The notes below the pieces were generated by a model. It ran no database searches and was not told where the DNA came from. It worked only from the letters and a program-made list of their open reading frames with translations. A program made the position numbers and the translations under genes. Of a DNA stretch of 45,866 bases, positions 31,790-40,180 are shown in pieces (within the stretch, counting starts at the first letter, position 1; the number at the start of each line of letters is the position of its first letter). The stretch comes from Acidobacteriota bacterium (lineage in GTDB: Bacteria; Acidobacteriota; Terriglobia; 2-12-FULL-54-10), in assembly GCA_009691245.1 (NCBI GenBank), contig SHUM01000025.1, forward strand, positions 1 through 45,866, written 5' to 3'.

Positions 31790-32983
31790 CTATTGAAACA
31801 TGTTGTGAGTTCTTGCCTTCGGAAGATGCTTGATGCGTGAAAAGAACTCGGTTTCTGTTATCTCCGTGGGCCAGTCCAAATTAACTGAAAGTAGAGGGCC
31901 ATCGCGGAGTGGATTTCCAGAGGCGGATGTCACTGCCTCCAGCGACACGAGCTCGGTCAAGTCTCTGGCAAAGGCCTTTGTTGGCGCCTTCATAGAATTG
32001 TACAAAGGAAGAGTAGCATTGATCAGCGGCCATAACTGCATCGACTCCTTCAGCAGCAGCTTCAATATTTCAAGTTGTCGCTCTACGATCACGCGGCGTT
32101 TCGGGGTGCGGAGACGTTGAAACAGATCAAACATCAAATTCCGGAACAGCGCCTTCTGCACGTTCACTCGGATATCGGCCAGCACGCGGCGCGATTGCTC
32201 CGCGATGCCCTTAAGCCCGAATTTCAGAAATCCAGTCAGGTCATGATCTGCTGCGCGCACGCCTGCGAGCGTCGACAGATAGCTCTCTTTTTCATCGCAA
32301 TAGTAATTCGACATTGGTATCGAGCAGATCGACCGCAGTCCCGCCCGCTGCAACAATAGCGCCTCCATTGCGCGAGCCGTTCGACCGTTGCCGTCCAGAA
32401 ACGGATGCATCGCAGCGATATGGTAATGCACGGCCAGAGCCTGGATTAGGGGGTCATGATCCCTGAATTCCTGCTGTATGGAACGGCATAGCTTTGCAAA
32501 TACTCTCTCGCATTCCTCTCCCCCGCTTACGCCGCGATGCAAGGGAATGCTAAAAGTTACGTTTTGATCTGGACCACGCAGCCGACCCGGGGGGCGGTGA
32601 TCATCATCCGCGCCTGCGATCATGCGGGCATGAATCTCAAAAATTAACGCCTGATCGATCGGTCGATCAACTGGAATCTCACGAATCCACTTATAAGCCA
32701 ATTGCGCGGCACGGGCTTGTTTCTGCGACCGGGTAAAATGCTGTCCTGGGGAGTCAGCCAGCGCGGCGTCGAGCTCCTGCTCGGTGAACTCCGCGCCCTC
32801 AATGCGCGAGGTGCCCGCAACCTCCCGCTTTAGTTGCAGCTCCTGCAAATCCTCCACCCACTCGCGCTGGTATGGAACGGTCTGTAACGATAGCACCGCA
32901 GCCTTGGCTTCCGCCAAGGCAACCATTAATTGGTCCGGCTGATAGCGTAGCCAGCCTCTGGGTTCAAGGTAAGAAATATGCAC
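31790..32983 (-). CDS. Fic-family enzyme (probable AMPylator, N-terminal inhibitory motif)
   Basis: A 397-residue protein. The Fic motif HPFLDGNGRTAR (residues 193-204) has the catalytic His and the anion-binding loop for transfer of AMP or another phosphate-containing group. An N-terminal TSRIEG at 58-63 fits the (S/T)xxxE(G/N) inhibitory helix motif, making it a class II Fic protein that needs release of its own inhibition. The N-terminal part reads DLQELQLKREVAGTSRIEGAEFTEQELDAAL. The C-terminal third has a helical region (about 270-345) that may be a winged helix. The start is GTG at 32981-32983 after an AT-rich region. It sits inside the purine gene run between purF and purM, an odd place for it. 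Confidence 0.93.
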   Translation of the reverse strand: MHISYLEPRGWLRYQPDQLMVALAEAKAAVLSLQTVPYQREWVEDLQELQLKREVAGTSRIEGAEFTEQELDAALADSPGQHFTRSQKQARAAQLAYKWIREIPVDRPIDQALIFEIHARMIAGADDDHRPPGRLRGPDQNVTFSIPLHRGVSGGEECERVFAKLCRSIQQEFRDHDPLIQALAVHYHIAAMHPFLDGNGRTARAMEALLLQRAGLRSICSIPMSNYYCDEKESYLSTLAGVRAADHDLTGFLKFGLKGIAEQSRRVLADIRVNVQKALFRNLMFDLFQRLRTPKRRVIVERQLEILKLLLKESMQLWPLINATLPLYNSMKAPTKAFARDLTELVSLEAVTSASGNPLRDGPLLSVNLDWPTEITETEFFSRIKHLPKARTHNMFQ

Positions 32984-33143
32984 GAAATAATCATACTAAA
33001 TTCCAACTACAAATACCAATAATTTCCAATTTATTTCGTTATTTATTATATAGTTACAAACTTATTTTGTACATAAATTTCCATATAATTTCCAGAATGT
33101 ATCCGCCCCAATTGCATCCTGATCGAAGATAAGGGCGTTGCAG
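32984..33143. promoter_or_regulatory. AT-rich region with repeated AATTTCCA before the Fic gene
   Basis: The 160 bases between purF and Fic are strikingly AT-rich in a GC-rich window. AATTTCCA occurs at 33021-33028, 33076-33083 and 33087-33094, with an AAATTCCA at 32998-33005 (read on the minus strand as TGGAAATT). Such tandem-like repeats suggest binding sites for a regulator, and the base composition suggests the Fic promoter came from elsewhere. Confidence 0.55.
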
Positions 33144-34613
33144 TTAGCGCCGATGCAAGGCCTCCAGATTGGAGGGCGTCAGCTTGGTCGGGTAGTTGCC
33201 CGTGTAGCAGGCGGTGCAGAACTCGCCGGCCTTGTCGTTGACGGCGTTGCGCAGTCCTTCCAGCGAGAGATAGGCCAGGCTGTCGGCGCCCACGTATTCA
33301 CGGATGCCATCGACGCTGTAATTGGCCGCGATCAACTCTTTCTGGTTGGGGGTATCGATGCCGTAATAGCACGGCGCGACCGTGGGCGGACAACTGATGC
33401 GCAGATGCACCTCGCGCGCGCCGCCCTCGCGCATGATGCGGACAATCTTGCGGCTGGTTGTCCCGCGCACGATGGAGTCATCCACCAGCACCACGCGCTT
33501 GCCCTCGAGCAAGCTGCGCACCGGATTGAGTTTCAGGCGCACGCCGAAGTCGCGGATGTTCTGCTCGGGCTCGATGAAGGTGCGGCCAACATAGTGATTG
33601 CGGATAAGCCCGAACTGAAAGGGCAGGCCGGATTCAGCCGCATAGCCGATGGCCGCGGCCACGCCGGAGTCCGGGACGGGAACCACCAGATCAGCGTCAG
33701 CGGGAGCCTCGCGCGCCAGTTGCCTCCCCAGAGCATCGCGCGAAGAATTCACGGAGCGGCCAAACAACATGCTGTCGGGACGCGCGAAGTAGACATGCTC
33801 GAAGATGCAGAACGAATGCTGCGCCTCGGGCGCGAAGCGGAAGCGATGCGGGCCGGCGGCGTCCACGCGAACAATTTCGCCGGGAGCAACTTCGCCGACG
33901 TACTTCGCGCTGATCAGATCGAAGGCGCAGGTCTCGGAGGCGAAGACGTAACTTTCTTCCCGGCCCAGCTCCGGGCCCAGCGGAAGATTCTCGCTGCGTG
34001 AGATCACGCCCATCACCAGCGGACGGAAGCCGCGCGGATCGCGCATCGCGAAGATGCGGTCGCCATGCAGCAGGACGATGGAGAATGCGCCTTCAATCTG
34101 CGCCAGCGACTCAGCCAGCGCCGATTCGAAGTCCTTTTTGAGCGAGCGGGCGATGAGGTGGAGAATGACTTCGGTGTCCGAGGTGGTCTGAAAGATCGAG
34201 CCGCTGTCTTCGAGTTGGCGGCGGAGCTGACGGGCGTTGGTGAGATTGCCGTTATGCGCCAGCGCGACGGTGCCTTTGTTGAAGCCGGCGATCAGAGGCT
34301 GGGCGTTGAGCAGCACAGTGTCGCCCGCCGTGGAGTAGCGGGTGTGTCCGATGGCCAGCCAGCCGCGCAACTCGCGCATCTTGTCTTCTGGAAAAACTTC
34401 GGCGACCTGTCCCATGCCCTTGTGATGCCAGATACGGCGCCCGTTGCTCGAGACAATTCCGGCGCTCTCCTGCCCGCGATGCTGCTGGGCATAAAGACCG
34501 AGGTAGGAAAGATTGGCGGCCTCCGGATGGCCATAGACGGCCATGACGCCGCACTCATCGTGAAACTTGTCGTCGTCGATCACATTCTTTTTTGCGGCTT
34601 GTTCCTGAAACAT
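33144..34613 (-). CDS. purF: Amidophosphoribosyltransferase
   Basis: The first committed step of purine synthesis: PRPP plus glutamine gives phosphoribosylamine. The 489 residues begin with a 20-residue propeptide, then Cys21 in [11 protein letters not shown], the glutaminase nucleophile after cleavage. [19 protein letters not shown] follows, and the PRTase loop is [18 protein letters not shown]. Cysteines at [23 protein letters not shown] and [11 protein letters not shown] fit the [4Fe-4S]-containing Bacillus-type enzyme. The ATG at 34611-34613 (MFQEQ) is chosen; the earlier open frame to 34994 is an Arg/Ser-rich shadow of purL. It follows purL by 52 bases. Confidence 0.97.
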   Translation of the reverse strand: MFQEQAAKKNVIDDDKFHDECGVMAVYGHPEAANLSYLGLYAQQHRGQESAGIVSSNGRRIWHHKGMGQVAEVFPEDKMRELRGWLAIGHTRYSTAGDTVLLNAQPLIAGFNKGTVALAHNGNLTNARQLRRQLEDSGSIFQTTSDTEVILHLIARSLKKDFESALAESLAQIEGAFSIVLLHGDRIFAMRDPRGFRPLVMGVISRSENLPLGPELGREESYVFASETCAFDLISAKYVGEVAPGEIVRVDAAGPHRFRFAPEAQHSFCIFEHVYFARPDSMLFGRSVNSSRDALGRQLAREAPADADLVVPVPDSGVAAAIGYAAESGLPFQFGLIRNHYVGRTFIEPEQNIRDFGVRLKLNPVRSLLEGKRVVLVDDSIVRGTTSRKIVRIMREGGAREVHLRISCPPTVAPCYYGIDTPNQKELIAANYSVDGIREYVGADSLAYLSLEGLRNAVNDKAGEFCTACYTGNYPTKLTPSNLEALHRR

Positions 34614-34665
34614 CCGTAATCTCCTTCCCCGCGGGGGGACCCACCAGAAACGTTGCAACAAACGT

Positions 34666-37005
34666 CTAGACGCGAACCTCTTCAATCGTAGCCGGGAAAA
34701 TGTCTTCGTAGGCCGACCGCAGCGATTCCAGAGAAACGCTGAATAGTTTATGGCCTTGTTGCGAGACGACCAGCGCCTCGCCGCCCGTAACGCCGATCTC
34801 ATCGGCGCGGATATTATATTGCGAAACGATGTGGTCGATCCGCGCGCGCGACTCCTTCGTCGCCGAAAGCAATATGCGCGAGGCGTCCTCGCCAAACAAT
34901 AATCGGCGGGCATCATCTGCTTGATTGAGCTTGACGCTCGCGCCGACGCCGCTCGACAACGCGCACTCGGCCAGCGCCACGGCCAGGCCGCCATCGCTCA
35001 GATCATGCGCGGATTCGACCAGGCCTTCCGCAATCAGATGGCGGCAGCAGGCCTGCACGCGCTGCTCATAAGCCATCTCCACATACGGCGGCAAGCCCCA
35101 CAACTCTCCTAAGATCGTTTGCGCATATTGCGACGAGCCGAAGCTCACCGCGAAACTCTCATCTGTGGTGGTTACGCCGCCCAGCACGATAATACTGCGA
35201 CCGGCGTGACTGCCCGTGGGGCGGAACCACGCCGTGGCATGAGCCTCAGCCTTCTCCAGCAAGCCGACCACGCCGATCACGGGAGTGGGATAGATAGCGC
35301 GGCCTTCCGTCTCGTTATAGAAACTGACGTTGCCTCCGGTGATGGGAATTGACAGCGCCTCACAGGCCTCGGTGATGCCGTCGATGACTTCGCTGAACTG
35401 CCACAGGATCGAGGGCTTCTCCGGATTGCCGAAGTTGAGGCAGTTGGTTCCGCCAATGGGCTCGGCCCCGGTGGCGCTGACGTTGCGCGACGCCTCGGCC
35501 ACGGCCAGCCGCGCGCCGCGCCTGGGATCGAGATAACAGTAGCGGCCATTGCCGTCAAGAGCCATGGCCAGCCCCTGGCCCGTCTCCTTGATGCGGATCA
35601 CTCCCGCATCTCCGCCGGGACCGGTAATGGTGTTGGTGCGCACCATGCTGTCGTACTGCTCGGTGATCCAGCGCTTCGAGGAGATATTCGGTGCGGCGAG
35701 CAGACGCACCAGGTCCAGGGCCAGATCCTCTCCGCTGCGCGCATGATCGAATTGCGCCTTTACCGCGGCGGGCGGATCGAGCGGCTCCAGGCGCGACCGC
35801 GGCGCCCAGGGCCGGTCGTACACGGGAGCTTCGTCGGTAAGCGCGGTGTTGGGAATTTCGGCCACCACCTTGCCGCCCTCTTTGACGCGCATCACCGGCT
35901 CGGGAATCACCGTGCCGATCTCCACGGCATCGAGTCCCCACTTCTTGAAGATGCCGATGACTTCCTGCTCATGCCCACGCTCGGCAACCAGGAGCATGCG
36001 TTCCTGCGATTCGCTGAGCATAATCTCGTAAGCGGTCATGCCGGTCTCGCGCTGCGGCACAAGGTCCATTTCAATCTCGACGCCCACGCCGCCGCGTCCG
36101 CCCATCTCGCACGTCGAGCAGGTCAGTCCCGCCGCGCCCATGTCCTGAATGCCCAGCACGCGCCCGGAGTGCATGGCTTCGAGGCAGGCTTCCAGCAGAA
36201 GCTTCTCCAGGAACGGATCGCCCACTTGCACGTTGGGGCGCTTCTGCTGGCCGTCCGCGCCGGAGAACTGCGCCGATGCCAGCAGCGAGGCACCGTGAAT
36301 GCCGTCGCGACCCGTCTTGGCGCCGACGTAGATTACGGGATTGCCCACGCCCTCCGCCTTGGCGAAGAAGAGTTCGTCCTTGCGGGCCAGACCCAGCGCG
36401 AAGGCGTTCACCAGCGGGTTGTCCTGATAGCAGGCTTCGAAGACCGTTTCGCCGCCCACGTTGGGCACGCCAAAGCAATTGCCATAATGTCCGACGCCGC
36501 CCACAACGCCGCGCAGGATGCGGCGGTTCTGGGTGATCTTCACGGGTACGCCACCTGGCAAGGAAAGCGTGCGGTCTTCGACGATGGGACCAAAACGCAG
36601 CGAGTCCATGATGGCCACGGGTCGCGCGCCCATGGTGAAGATGTCGCGTAGAATGCCCCCCACGCCAGTGGCCGCGCCCTGAAATGGCTCGACGAAGCTG
36701 GGGTGGTTGTGCGACTCCACCTTAAAGACGCAGGCCAAGCCGTGGCCGAGGTCCACCACGCCGGCGTTCTCCCCAGGGCCTTGCAGCACGCGAGCGCCGC
36801 GCGTGGGCAGCCGCTTCAGATGCATGCGCGAGCTCTTGTAGCTGCAATGCTCGCTCCACATCACGCTGAAGATGCCCAGCTCGGTGAGCGAAGGCTCACG
36901 GCCCAGCAAGGTCAGGACGCGGGAATACTCCTCCGGCGTGATCTGATGCTGCTCAATCAACTCTGGCGTGATGGTCGACAAGGGTTCTTCTGCCTTGGTA
37001 GCCAC
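34666..37005 (-). CDS. purL: Phosphoribosylformylglycinamidine synthase subunit PurL
   Basis: The ATP-using synthetase of the three-part FGAM synthase (PurS-PurQ-PurL). Motifs: [79 protein letters not shown] and [12 protein letters not shown]; two repeated AIRS-like halves follow. Family length is matched (about 770-780 residues). The start is not settled: GTG at 37003-37005 ([10 protein letters not shown]) lies in the arm of a 39-bp hairpin, and TTG at 36979-36981 (MSTITPEL) lies just after it; the frame stays open to 37107. The hairpin (36997-37084) therefore sits at or just before the start codon. It follows purQ on the same strand and precedes purF. Confidence 0.95.
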   Translation of the reverse strand: MATKAEEPLSTITPELIEQHQITPEEYSRVLTLLGREPSLTELGIFSVMWSEHCSYKSSRMHLKRLPTRGARVLQGPGENAGVVDLGHGLACVFKVESHNHPSFVEPFQGAATGVGGILRDIFTMGARPVAIMDSLRFGPIVEDRTLSLPGGVPVKITQNRRILRGVVGGVGHYGNCFGVPNVGGETVFEACYQDNPLVNAFALGLARKDELFFAKAEGVGNPVIYVGAKTGRDGIHGASLLASAQFSGADGQQKRPNVQVGDPFLEKLLLEACLEAMHSGRVLGIQDMGAAGLTCSTCEMGGRGGVGVEIEMDLVPQRETGMTAYEIMLSESQERMLLVAERGHEQEVIGIFKKWGLDAVEIGTVIPEPVMRVKEGGKVVAEIPNTALTDEAPVYDRPWAPRSRLEPLDPPAAVKAQFDHARSGEDLALDLVRLLAAPNISSKRWITEQYDSMVRTNTITGPGGDAGVIRIKETGQGLAMALDGNGRYCYLDPRRGARLAVAEASRNVSATGAEPIGGTNCLNFGNPEKPSILWQFSEVIDGITEACEALSIPITGGNVSFYNETEGRAIYPTPVIGVVGLLEKAEAHATAWFRPTGSHAGRSIIVLGGVTTTDESFAVSFGSSQYAQTILGELWGLPPYVEMAYEQRVQACCRHLIAEGLVESAHDLSDGGLAVALAECALSSGVGASVKLNQADDARRLLFGEDASRILLSATKESRARIDHIVSQYNIRADEIGVTGGEALVVSQQGHKLFSVSLESLRSAYEDIFPATIEEVRV

Positions 37006-37084
37006 GGTGAGCGGTTTTCTCGCCGTGGGTTTTTGGTTCGCTTCGCAAAAGCCCACGGCGAGAAAACCGCTCACCGTGGCTACC
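36997..37084. repeat. 39-bp near-perfect inverted repeat at the purL start
   Basis: The left arm 36997-37035 (GGTAGCCACGGTGAGCGGTT...) pairs with 37046-37084 over 39 bases with one mismatch (a G-U pair in RNA), loop 37036-37045. In the purL mRNA this would be a very stable hairpin directly at the possible start codons. It looks like an inserted palindromic element: it also makes the extra N-terminal frame ...[11 protein letters not shown]...[13 protein letters not shown]. Confidence 0.8.
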
Positions 37085-37121
37085 CGTGCCTCGCACAAAA
37101 CTTCCAATCCGCCGCCGCGGC

Positions 37122-37859
37122 TTAGCGGTGCGGCGCAACCGCCTCTGTAGCCTTGGGCCGCGCATACGCTCCGCTAATTGCGTTGATGGCCGATTGAAAA
37201 ATGGTGCGCCCATCGGTGGAGCCGAGCAGCGCCTCGCAGGCACGCTCCGGATGCGGCATCATGCCCATCACATTGCCGCTGCGGTTGCAGATGCCGGCGA
37301 TGTGATGCAGCGAACCGTTGGGGTTGGCGCGATCCGACAAGCCGCCATCCGCCTCGCAATAGCGGAAGACAATCTCCCGGCGCCGCTGCAGGGTTTCCAG
37401 CGTTTCGTCATCGACGTAGTAGTTGCCCTCGCCGTGGTTGATGGGAATGGACAACACCTGGCCGGGGCGCAGAGCGTTGGTAAAGGGCGTGTCGACATTC
37501 TCGACGCGCAGATGCACGGGGCGGCAGATGAAACGCAAGTTGCGGTTGCGCAGCATCGCGCCCTTCAACATGCCGGATTCGAGCAGGATCTGAAAGCCAT
37601 TGCAGATGCCCAACACCAGCCCACCGCGCGCGGCAAACTTTTTCACCGACTCCATGATGGGCGCGAAGTGGGCGATGGCGCCCGTGCGCAGATAGTCGCC
37701 GTAGGAAAATCCGCCAGGAAGGATGATGGCGTCCGAGCGCTCGAGGTCAGTTGATTGGTGCCACAAGAATGCGGCTTGTTGCCCGAGGGCGTCCTGGACC
37801 GCATGAAAAGCGTCGTGGTCGCAGTTGCTGCCCGGAAATACCACTACCCCGAATTTCAT
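37122..37859 (-). CDS. purQ: Phosphoribosylformylglycinamidine synthase subunit PurQ
   Basis: The glutaminase subunit that supplies ammonia to PurL. The 245 residues begin [18 protein letters not shown] and carry the class I amidotransferase nucleophile Cys86 in [16 protein letters not shown], and the His/Glu pair in [14 protein letters not shown]. Full length. It is first in the minus-strand run purQ-purL-purF-Fic-purM-purN. TATAAT on the minus strand (37918-37923) lies about 60 bases before its ATG, with no good -35 box. A short terminal extension ([10 protein letters not shown]) is unlike most relatives but harmless. Confidence 0.97.
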   Translation of the reverse strand: MKFGVVVFPGSNCDHDAFHAVQDALGQQAAFLWHQSTDLERSDAIILPGGFSYGDYLRTGAIAHFAPIMESVKKFAARGGLVLGICNGFQILLESGMLKGAMLRNRNLRFICRPVHLRVENVDTPFTNALRPGQVLSIPINHGEGNYYVDDETLETLQRRREIVFRYCEADGGLSDRANPNGSLHHIAGICNRSGNVMGMMPHPERACEALLGSTDGRTIFQSAINAISGAYARPKATEAVAPHR

Positions 37860-37976
37860 GAGCCCCCGCGGATAGTTGAACCGATTTGAAAACGATGTCG
37901 AGTGGAGTTAAGAAGAAATTATATCACGGCGGCGAAGGATCATGCAGCGGGAAGGGAACGAGGAGGGAAAGAAAAT

Positions 37977-38441
37977 CTAGTTGGCGGGTTTCAGTTCCAG
38001 CGTGACCTGGACTTCGTCACGGTCGTCGAAGGAGCTGACAGTTTTCTTGTCGCTGACGCCGCCCTGAAACTCGGCGTGAACTTCGTAGTCGGTGTCGCGA
38101 TCCAGGCCGCGAATCACGAAGCGGCCTTCCGCTCCCGCGATGCGCGTGCGAACCTCGGAGGTTTTCTTATTCTTCAGATGCACCACCGCCTGGGCGACGC
38201 CCAGCTTCTGGTCATTTGGCCCGGCTTGCACCACCTGGCCGGAGAGGTTCTTCATGACCTGCTGCTCGCGCTTGGACGGGCCGGGAAAGGTTACGTTGGG
38301 GGTTCCGCGGTTCTGCGCAACCAGCGCCATGGGTGCAGCGAGGAAGCCAGAAGAGGCCAGCAGCGCAATGGCGCACGCCCGCGCCACTCCAGAAAACACT
38401 CCGCGACTTCCTGAGAACTCGATTTTGCGAATACTATGCAT
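37977..38441 (-). CDS. Secreted carboxypeptidase-regulatory-like domain protein
   Basis: A 154-residue protein with a signal peptide: basic MHSIRKIEFSGSRG, then a hydrophobic stretch ACAIALLASSGFLAAPMAL and cleavage around VAQ/NR. A linker with PSKREQQVMKNLSGQVV leads to a beta-sandwich domain: GVAQAVVHLKNKKTSEVRTR, GAEGRFVIRGLDRDTDYEVHAEFQG, VSSFDDRDEVQVTLELKP. This is the pattern of carboxypeptidase-regulatory-like (transthyretin/CNA-B-like) domains common in secreted Acidobacteria proteins; G-x-F-x-I-R-G-L is typical. Its function is unknown; probably periplasmic or surface. It stands alone. Confidence 0.8.
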   Translation of the reverse strand: MHSIRKIEFSGSRGVFSGVARACAIALLASSGFLAAPMALVAQNRGTPNVTFPGPSKREQQVMKNLSGQVVQAGPNDQKLGVAQAVVHLKNKKTSEVRTRIAGAEGRFVIRGLDRDTDYEVHAEFQGGVSDKKTVSSFDDRDEVQVTLELKPAN

Positions 38442-38523
38442 GACTGTCTACTTAGATGCTACCACGTCTCACGCAGTTGGCCTCAATAACGGTGCTTGGC
38501 AAGGACCCGCCGAAACAAGTCGG

Positions 38524-38790
38524 CTACTCCTTATCGTCGTCTTTGTCGTCGCCGTAAGGGTCGTCCTCGTCGTCGTCCTCATCGTCATCCTCATCCTCGT
38601 CGTCGGGATCATCCTCTTCATCATCATCATCATCAATAGCATCCTCGTCCTTGGCCAGATTGAACTCCAGCGGATTGGTGCTGATGACCTCCAGCTCGGC
38701 GGCGCAGTCGGGACAACTCACCAGTTCGCCTTCCTCGATTTCATCAGGATCGATATCAATCATCGCTTCACATTCAGGACACTGCGCCAT
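38524..38790 (-). CDS. LysW-like zinc-ribbon protein with long acidic tail
   Basis: An 88-residue protein. Residues 1-46 match LysW/ArgW, the amino-group carrier proteins of lysine/arginine synthesis: MAQCPECEAMIDIDPDEIEEGELVSCPDCAAELEVISTNPLEF, with a C4 zinc ribbon (Cys4, 7, 26, 29) and the ELEV strand followed by NPLEFNLA. In carrier LysW the C-terminus is short and ends EDWGE, the last Glu being the attachment point for the substrate. Here residues 48-88 are almost only Asp and Glu, ending DDKE. The final Glu is kept, but EDWGE is not. GGAGGT lies five bases before the ATG (38788-38790). The GAC/GAT/GAG-rich DNA (38530-38640) is low complexity and could vary in length. argG is the only arginine gene in the window. 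Confidence 0.75.
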   Translation of the reverse strand: MAQCPECEAMIDIDPDEIEEGELVSCPDCAAELEVISTNPLEFNLAKDEDAIDDDDDEEDDPDDEDEDDDEDDDEDDPYGDDKDDDKE

Positions 38791-39053
38791 GCGACCTCCA
38801 ATCATTCCCCACACGGAAAATTTACTAGCCCCGGCATAGTTCGCTTCACACGCGACACCGCTTTCGCGGGACTCTCCGCGCACTTGCCCCAGAGTTCGCG
38901 AAGATGAGCGCCAAGGGAAATTATAGTATCGCTATCCGCGTTAGCAAGGTGAAAAGAATTGTGGAGTGCCCGCCAAGAGAACAGCATTATCGCGCGGTGT
39001 CAAGTGGGCCGCGGGGATGCGAGTATGATGAAAGAGCAGAGAAAGGCCAAACG

Positions 39054-39626
39054 ATGAGCGCACGCGAGTATCCGGAACGGCCGCTGGTGGGCGTCGGCGC
39101 AGCCATAGTTGACGGCGTGGGCAACTCGGCGCGGGTGCTGCTGGCGCGCCGCGGTCGCGCGCCGTCGCTGGGCGAATGGTCCATTCCGGGCGGACTGGTG
39201 AAAGTCGGCGAGACGCTCGAGCAAGCCCTCATCCGCGAAGTGCGCGAAGAGACGGGCCTGCGCGTGCGGGTCATCAAGATGATCGAAGTCCTGGATCGCA
39301 TTATCTATCAAGACGAGGACGGCGCGCCCATTTTGGTTGGAGATGCGATGCAGAGGATGCAAATGAAGCAGATGATGCAGAGGACCGGAGAAGAGCTTGC
39401 CGGTTCGCCTTCGTCCGCTGAGCCGCATACCGCAGCCGATCCGCGCCGCGTGCAGTATCACTACGTCATCATCGACTACGTTTGCCGCCTCGAAGAAGAT
39501 TCGCTGCCAGCGCATGCCCAGGCCTCCTCGGACGCCGCCGAACTTCGCTGGGCATTACGTGAAGAGCTAAGCCAGTACTGGCTGCACCCCGCGCTGCTGC
39601 GTGTGCTTGGGAAGAGCTTAGATTGA
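39054..39626 (+). CDS. Nudix hydrolase
   Basis: A 190-residue protein with the Nudix box GGLVKVGETLEQALIREVREETGL (residues about 44-66, with REVREE as metal-binding core), preceded by a strand VGVGAAIVDG and followed by VRVIKMIEVLDRII and VQYHYVIIDYVCRL. Nudix enzymes hydrolyse nucleoside diphosphate derivatives such as ADP-ribose or damaged nucleotides. A Met-rich insert (DAMQRMQMKQMMQRTGEELAG, about residues 98-120) between strands is uncommon and might shape the active site. The ATG at 39054 has GAAAGG before it; the longer frame to 38904 is not coding. It faces the LysW-like gene across 263 bases. Confidence 0.92.
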   Translation: MSAREYPERPLVGVGAAIVDGVGNSARVLLARRGRAPSLGEWSIPGGLVKVGETLEQALIREVREETGLRVRVIKMIEVLDRIIYQDEDGAPILVGDAMQRMQMKQMMQRTGEELAGSPSSAEPHTAADPRRVQYHYVIIDYVCRLEEDSLPAHAQASSDAAELRWALREELSQYWLHPALLRVLGKSLD

Positions 39627-39678
39627 GACTGTGGCAAAATCCAGCCAGCCGGCGCGAATCCCGAATGACACGAGAAGC

Positions 39679-39720
39679 AAAAAGGGGGGGTGCCTGGCCT
39701 TGCGGCTGGGCGCTCCCCCT
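39679..39720 (-). terminator. Hairpin plus U-run ending the small minus-strand transcript
   Basis: On the minus strand GGGGGAGCGC... and ...GGCACCCCCC bound a GCC-GCAA-GGC core (a GNRA-type loop), and TTTTT (39679-39683 on the plus strand as A's) follows. The stem is imperfect in the middle, but the geometry is that of a Rho-independent terminator in minus orientation. No plus-strand T-run is present. Confidence 0.5.
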
Positions 39721-39757
39721 AATCGGTATGCTGTGGAGATTTGCTGAGGCGGTCAAC

Positions 39758-39853
39758 TCAATGGTCAAAATGATCGCCGAGCCGAACGATTAAAAGGTCG
39801 AAATCGATCCGGCTGGGCGCGACCACGAACTGAGCCACCGCTTGCAGCGGCAA
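39758..39853 (-). CDS. Second tiny open frame in the candidate transcript, 31 codons
   Basis: Starts at TTG (39851-39853) and ends TGA (39758-39760). The residues include AVAQFVVAPSRIDFDLLIVR followed by LGDHFDH: balanced, hydrophobic/acidic, unlike the Arg/Ser shadows of neighbouring frames. There is no ribosome site before it. It could be a true small protein, a leftover of a larger gene, or chance. Confidence 0.25.
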   Translation of the reverse strand: MPLQAVAQFVVAPSRIDFDLLIVRLGDHFDH

Positions 39854-39879
39854 ACCCGGTCAGCTCAAGAGCCGAGCGC

Positions 39880-39924
39880 CTAAGCCTCAGCCACCTCACT
39901 AGGTCTTTTGTCTTCTGTCAACAC
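39880..39924 (-). CDS. Tiny open frame with a strong ribosome site, 14 codons
   Basis: AAAGGAGG (minus strand) is followed after six bases by GTG TTG ... giving MLTEDKRPSEVAEA and TAG. A promoter lies just upstream and a terminator about 160 bases downstream, so this may be a leader peptide or microprotein. No family is recognised. Confidence 0.35.
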   Translation of the reverse strand: MLTEDKRPSEVAEA

Positions 39925-39951
39925 GGACCACCTCCTTTCCTGTGTGACTGC

Positions 39952-39981
39952 ATCGTAATGTCGGACGGCGGAGCGTGTCAA
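39952..39981 (-). promoter_or_regulatory. Sigma-70-like promoter of the small transcript
   Basis: On the minus strand a perfect TTGACA (39976-39981) and TACGAT (39952-39957, 4 of 6 matches to TATAAT) are separated by 18 bases. Transcription would start near 39945, about 20 bases ahead of the GTG of the 14-codon frame. Confidence 0.5.
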
Positions 39982-40058
39982 GAAAAGTTTGCGTGGAGGG
40001 AAGCCGTGTGCAAAGTGGGGCACGGCGGGCGCGGAACTTGTTCACTCCACCGAATAAC

Positions 40059-40091
40059 AAAAGCAGATTCTTCACTGCGCTCAGGATGGCA
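40059..40091. repeat. Half copy of the palindromic intergenic repeat
   Basis: AAAAGCAGATTCTTCACTGC and the following GCTCAGGATGGC resemble the right arm of the 22381 and 30621 elements with several changes; no left arm is present. Confidence 0.5.
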
Positions 40092-40123
40092 GGCGGATGA
40101 CCGGGGATGGCGGTGGGCCAAAT

Positions 40124-40150
40124 AAAAACGCCCCGCGGGGCGGGGCGTTT
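40124..40150 (-). terminator. Terminator of the beta-barrel protein gene
   Basis: AAACGCCCCG ... CGGGGCGTTT (minus strand) forms a 10-bp GC stem with a short CCCCG loop, followed by TTTTTATTT. It lies 30 bases beyond the stop at 40181. Near-symmetry may let it also act on the plus strand. Confidence 0.75.
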
Positions 40151-40180
40151 GGGAAGCAATTCATGGATGACAGAGAAAAC

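Larger units (their letters stand above)
39627..40180. other. Gap of 554 bases holding a candidate small transcription unit and a half repeat
   Basis: No conventional gene. On the minus strand it contains a promoter (39952-39981), a strong ribosome site (39931-39936), two tiny open frames (39880-39924 and 39758-39853) and a GC-rich hairpin with a T-run (39679-39720). It also has a half copy of the palindromic repeat (40059-40091) and a terminator for the beta-barrel protein gene (40124-40150). Confidence 0.6.

Noticed and set aside
34614-34994. 127-residue N-terminal extension of purF
   Set aside because: It overlaps purL in another frame, is Arg/Ser-rich, and PurF normally starts just before the Cys nucleophile.
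37860-37976. Purine riboswitch before purQ
   Set aside because: Only about 60 bases lie between the -10 box and the ATG, with no purine aptamer-like three-way junction.
39899-40159. 86-codon minus-strand frame in the gap after the Nudix gene
   Set aside because: Its middle is translation of the half repeat (AILSAVKNLLLL); no family or independent coding signal.
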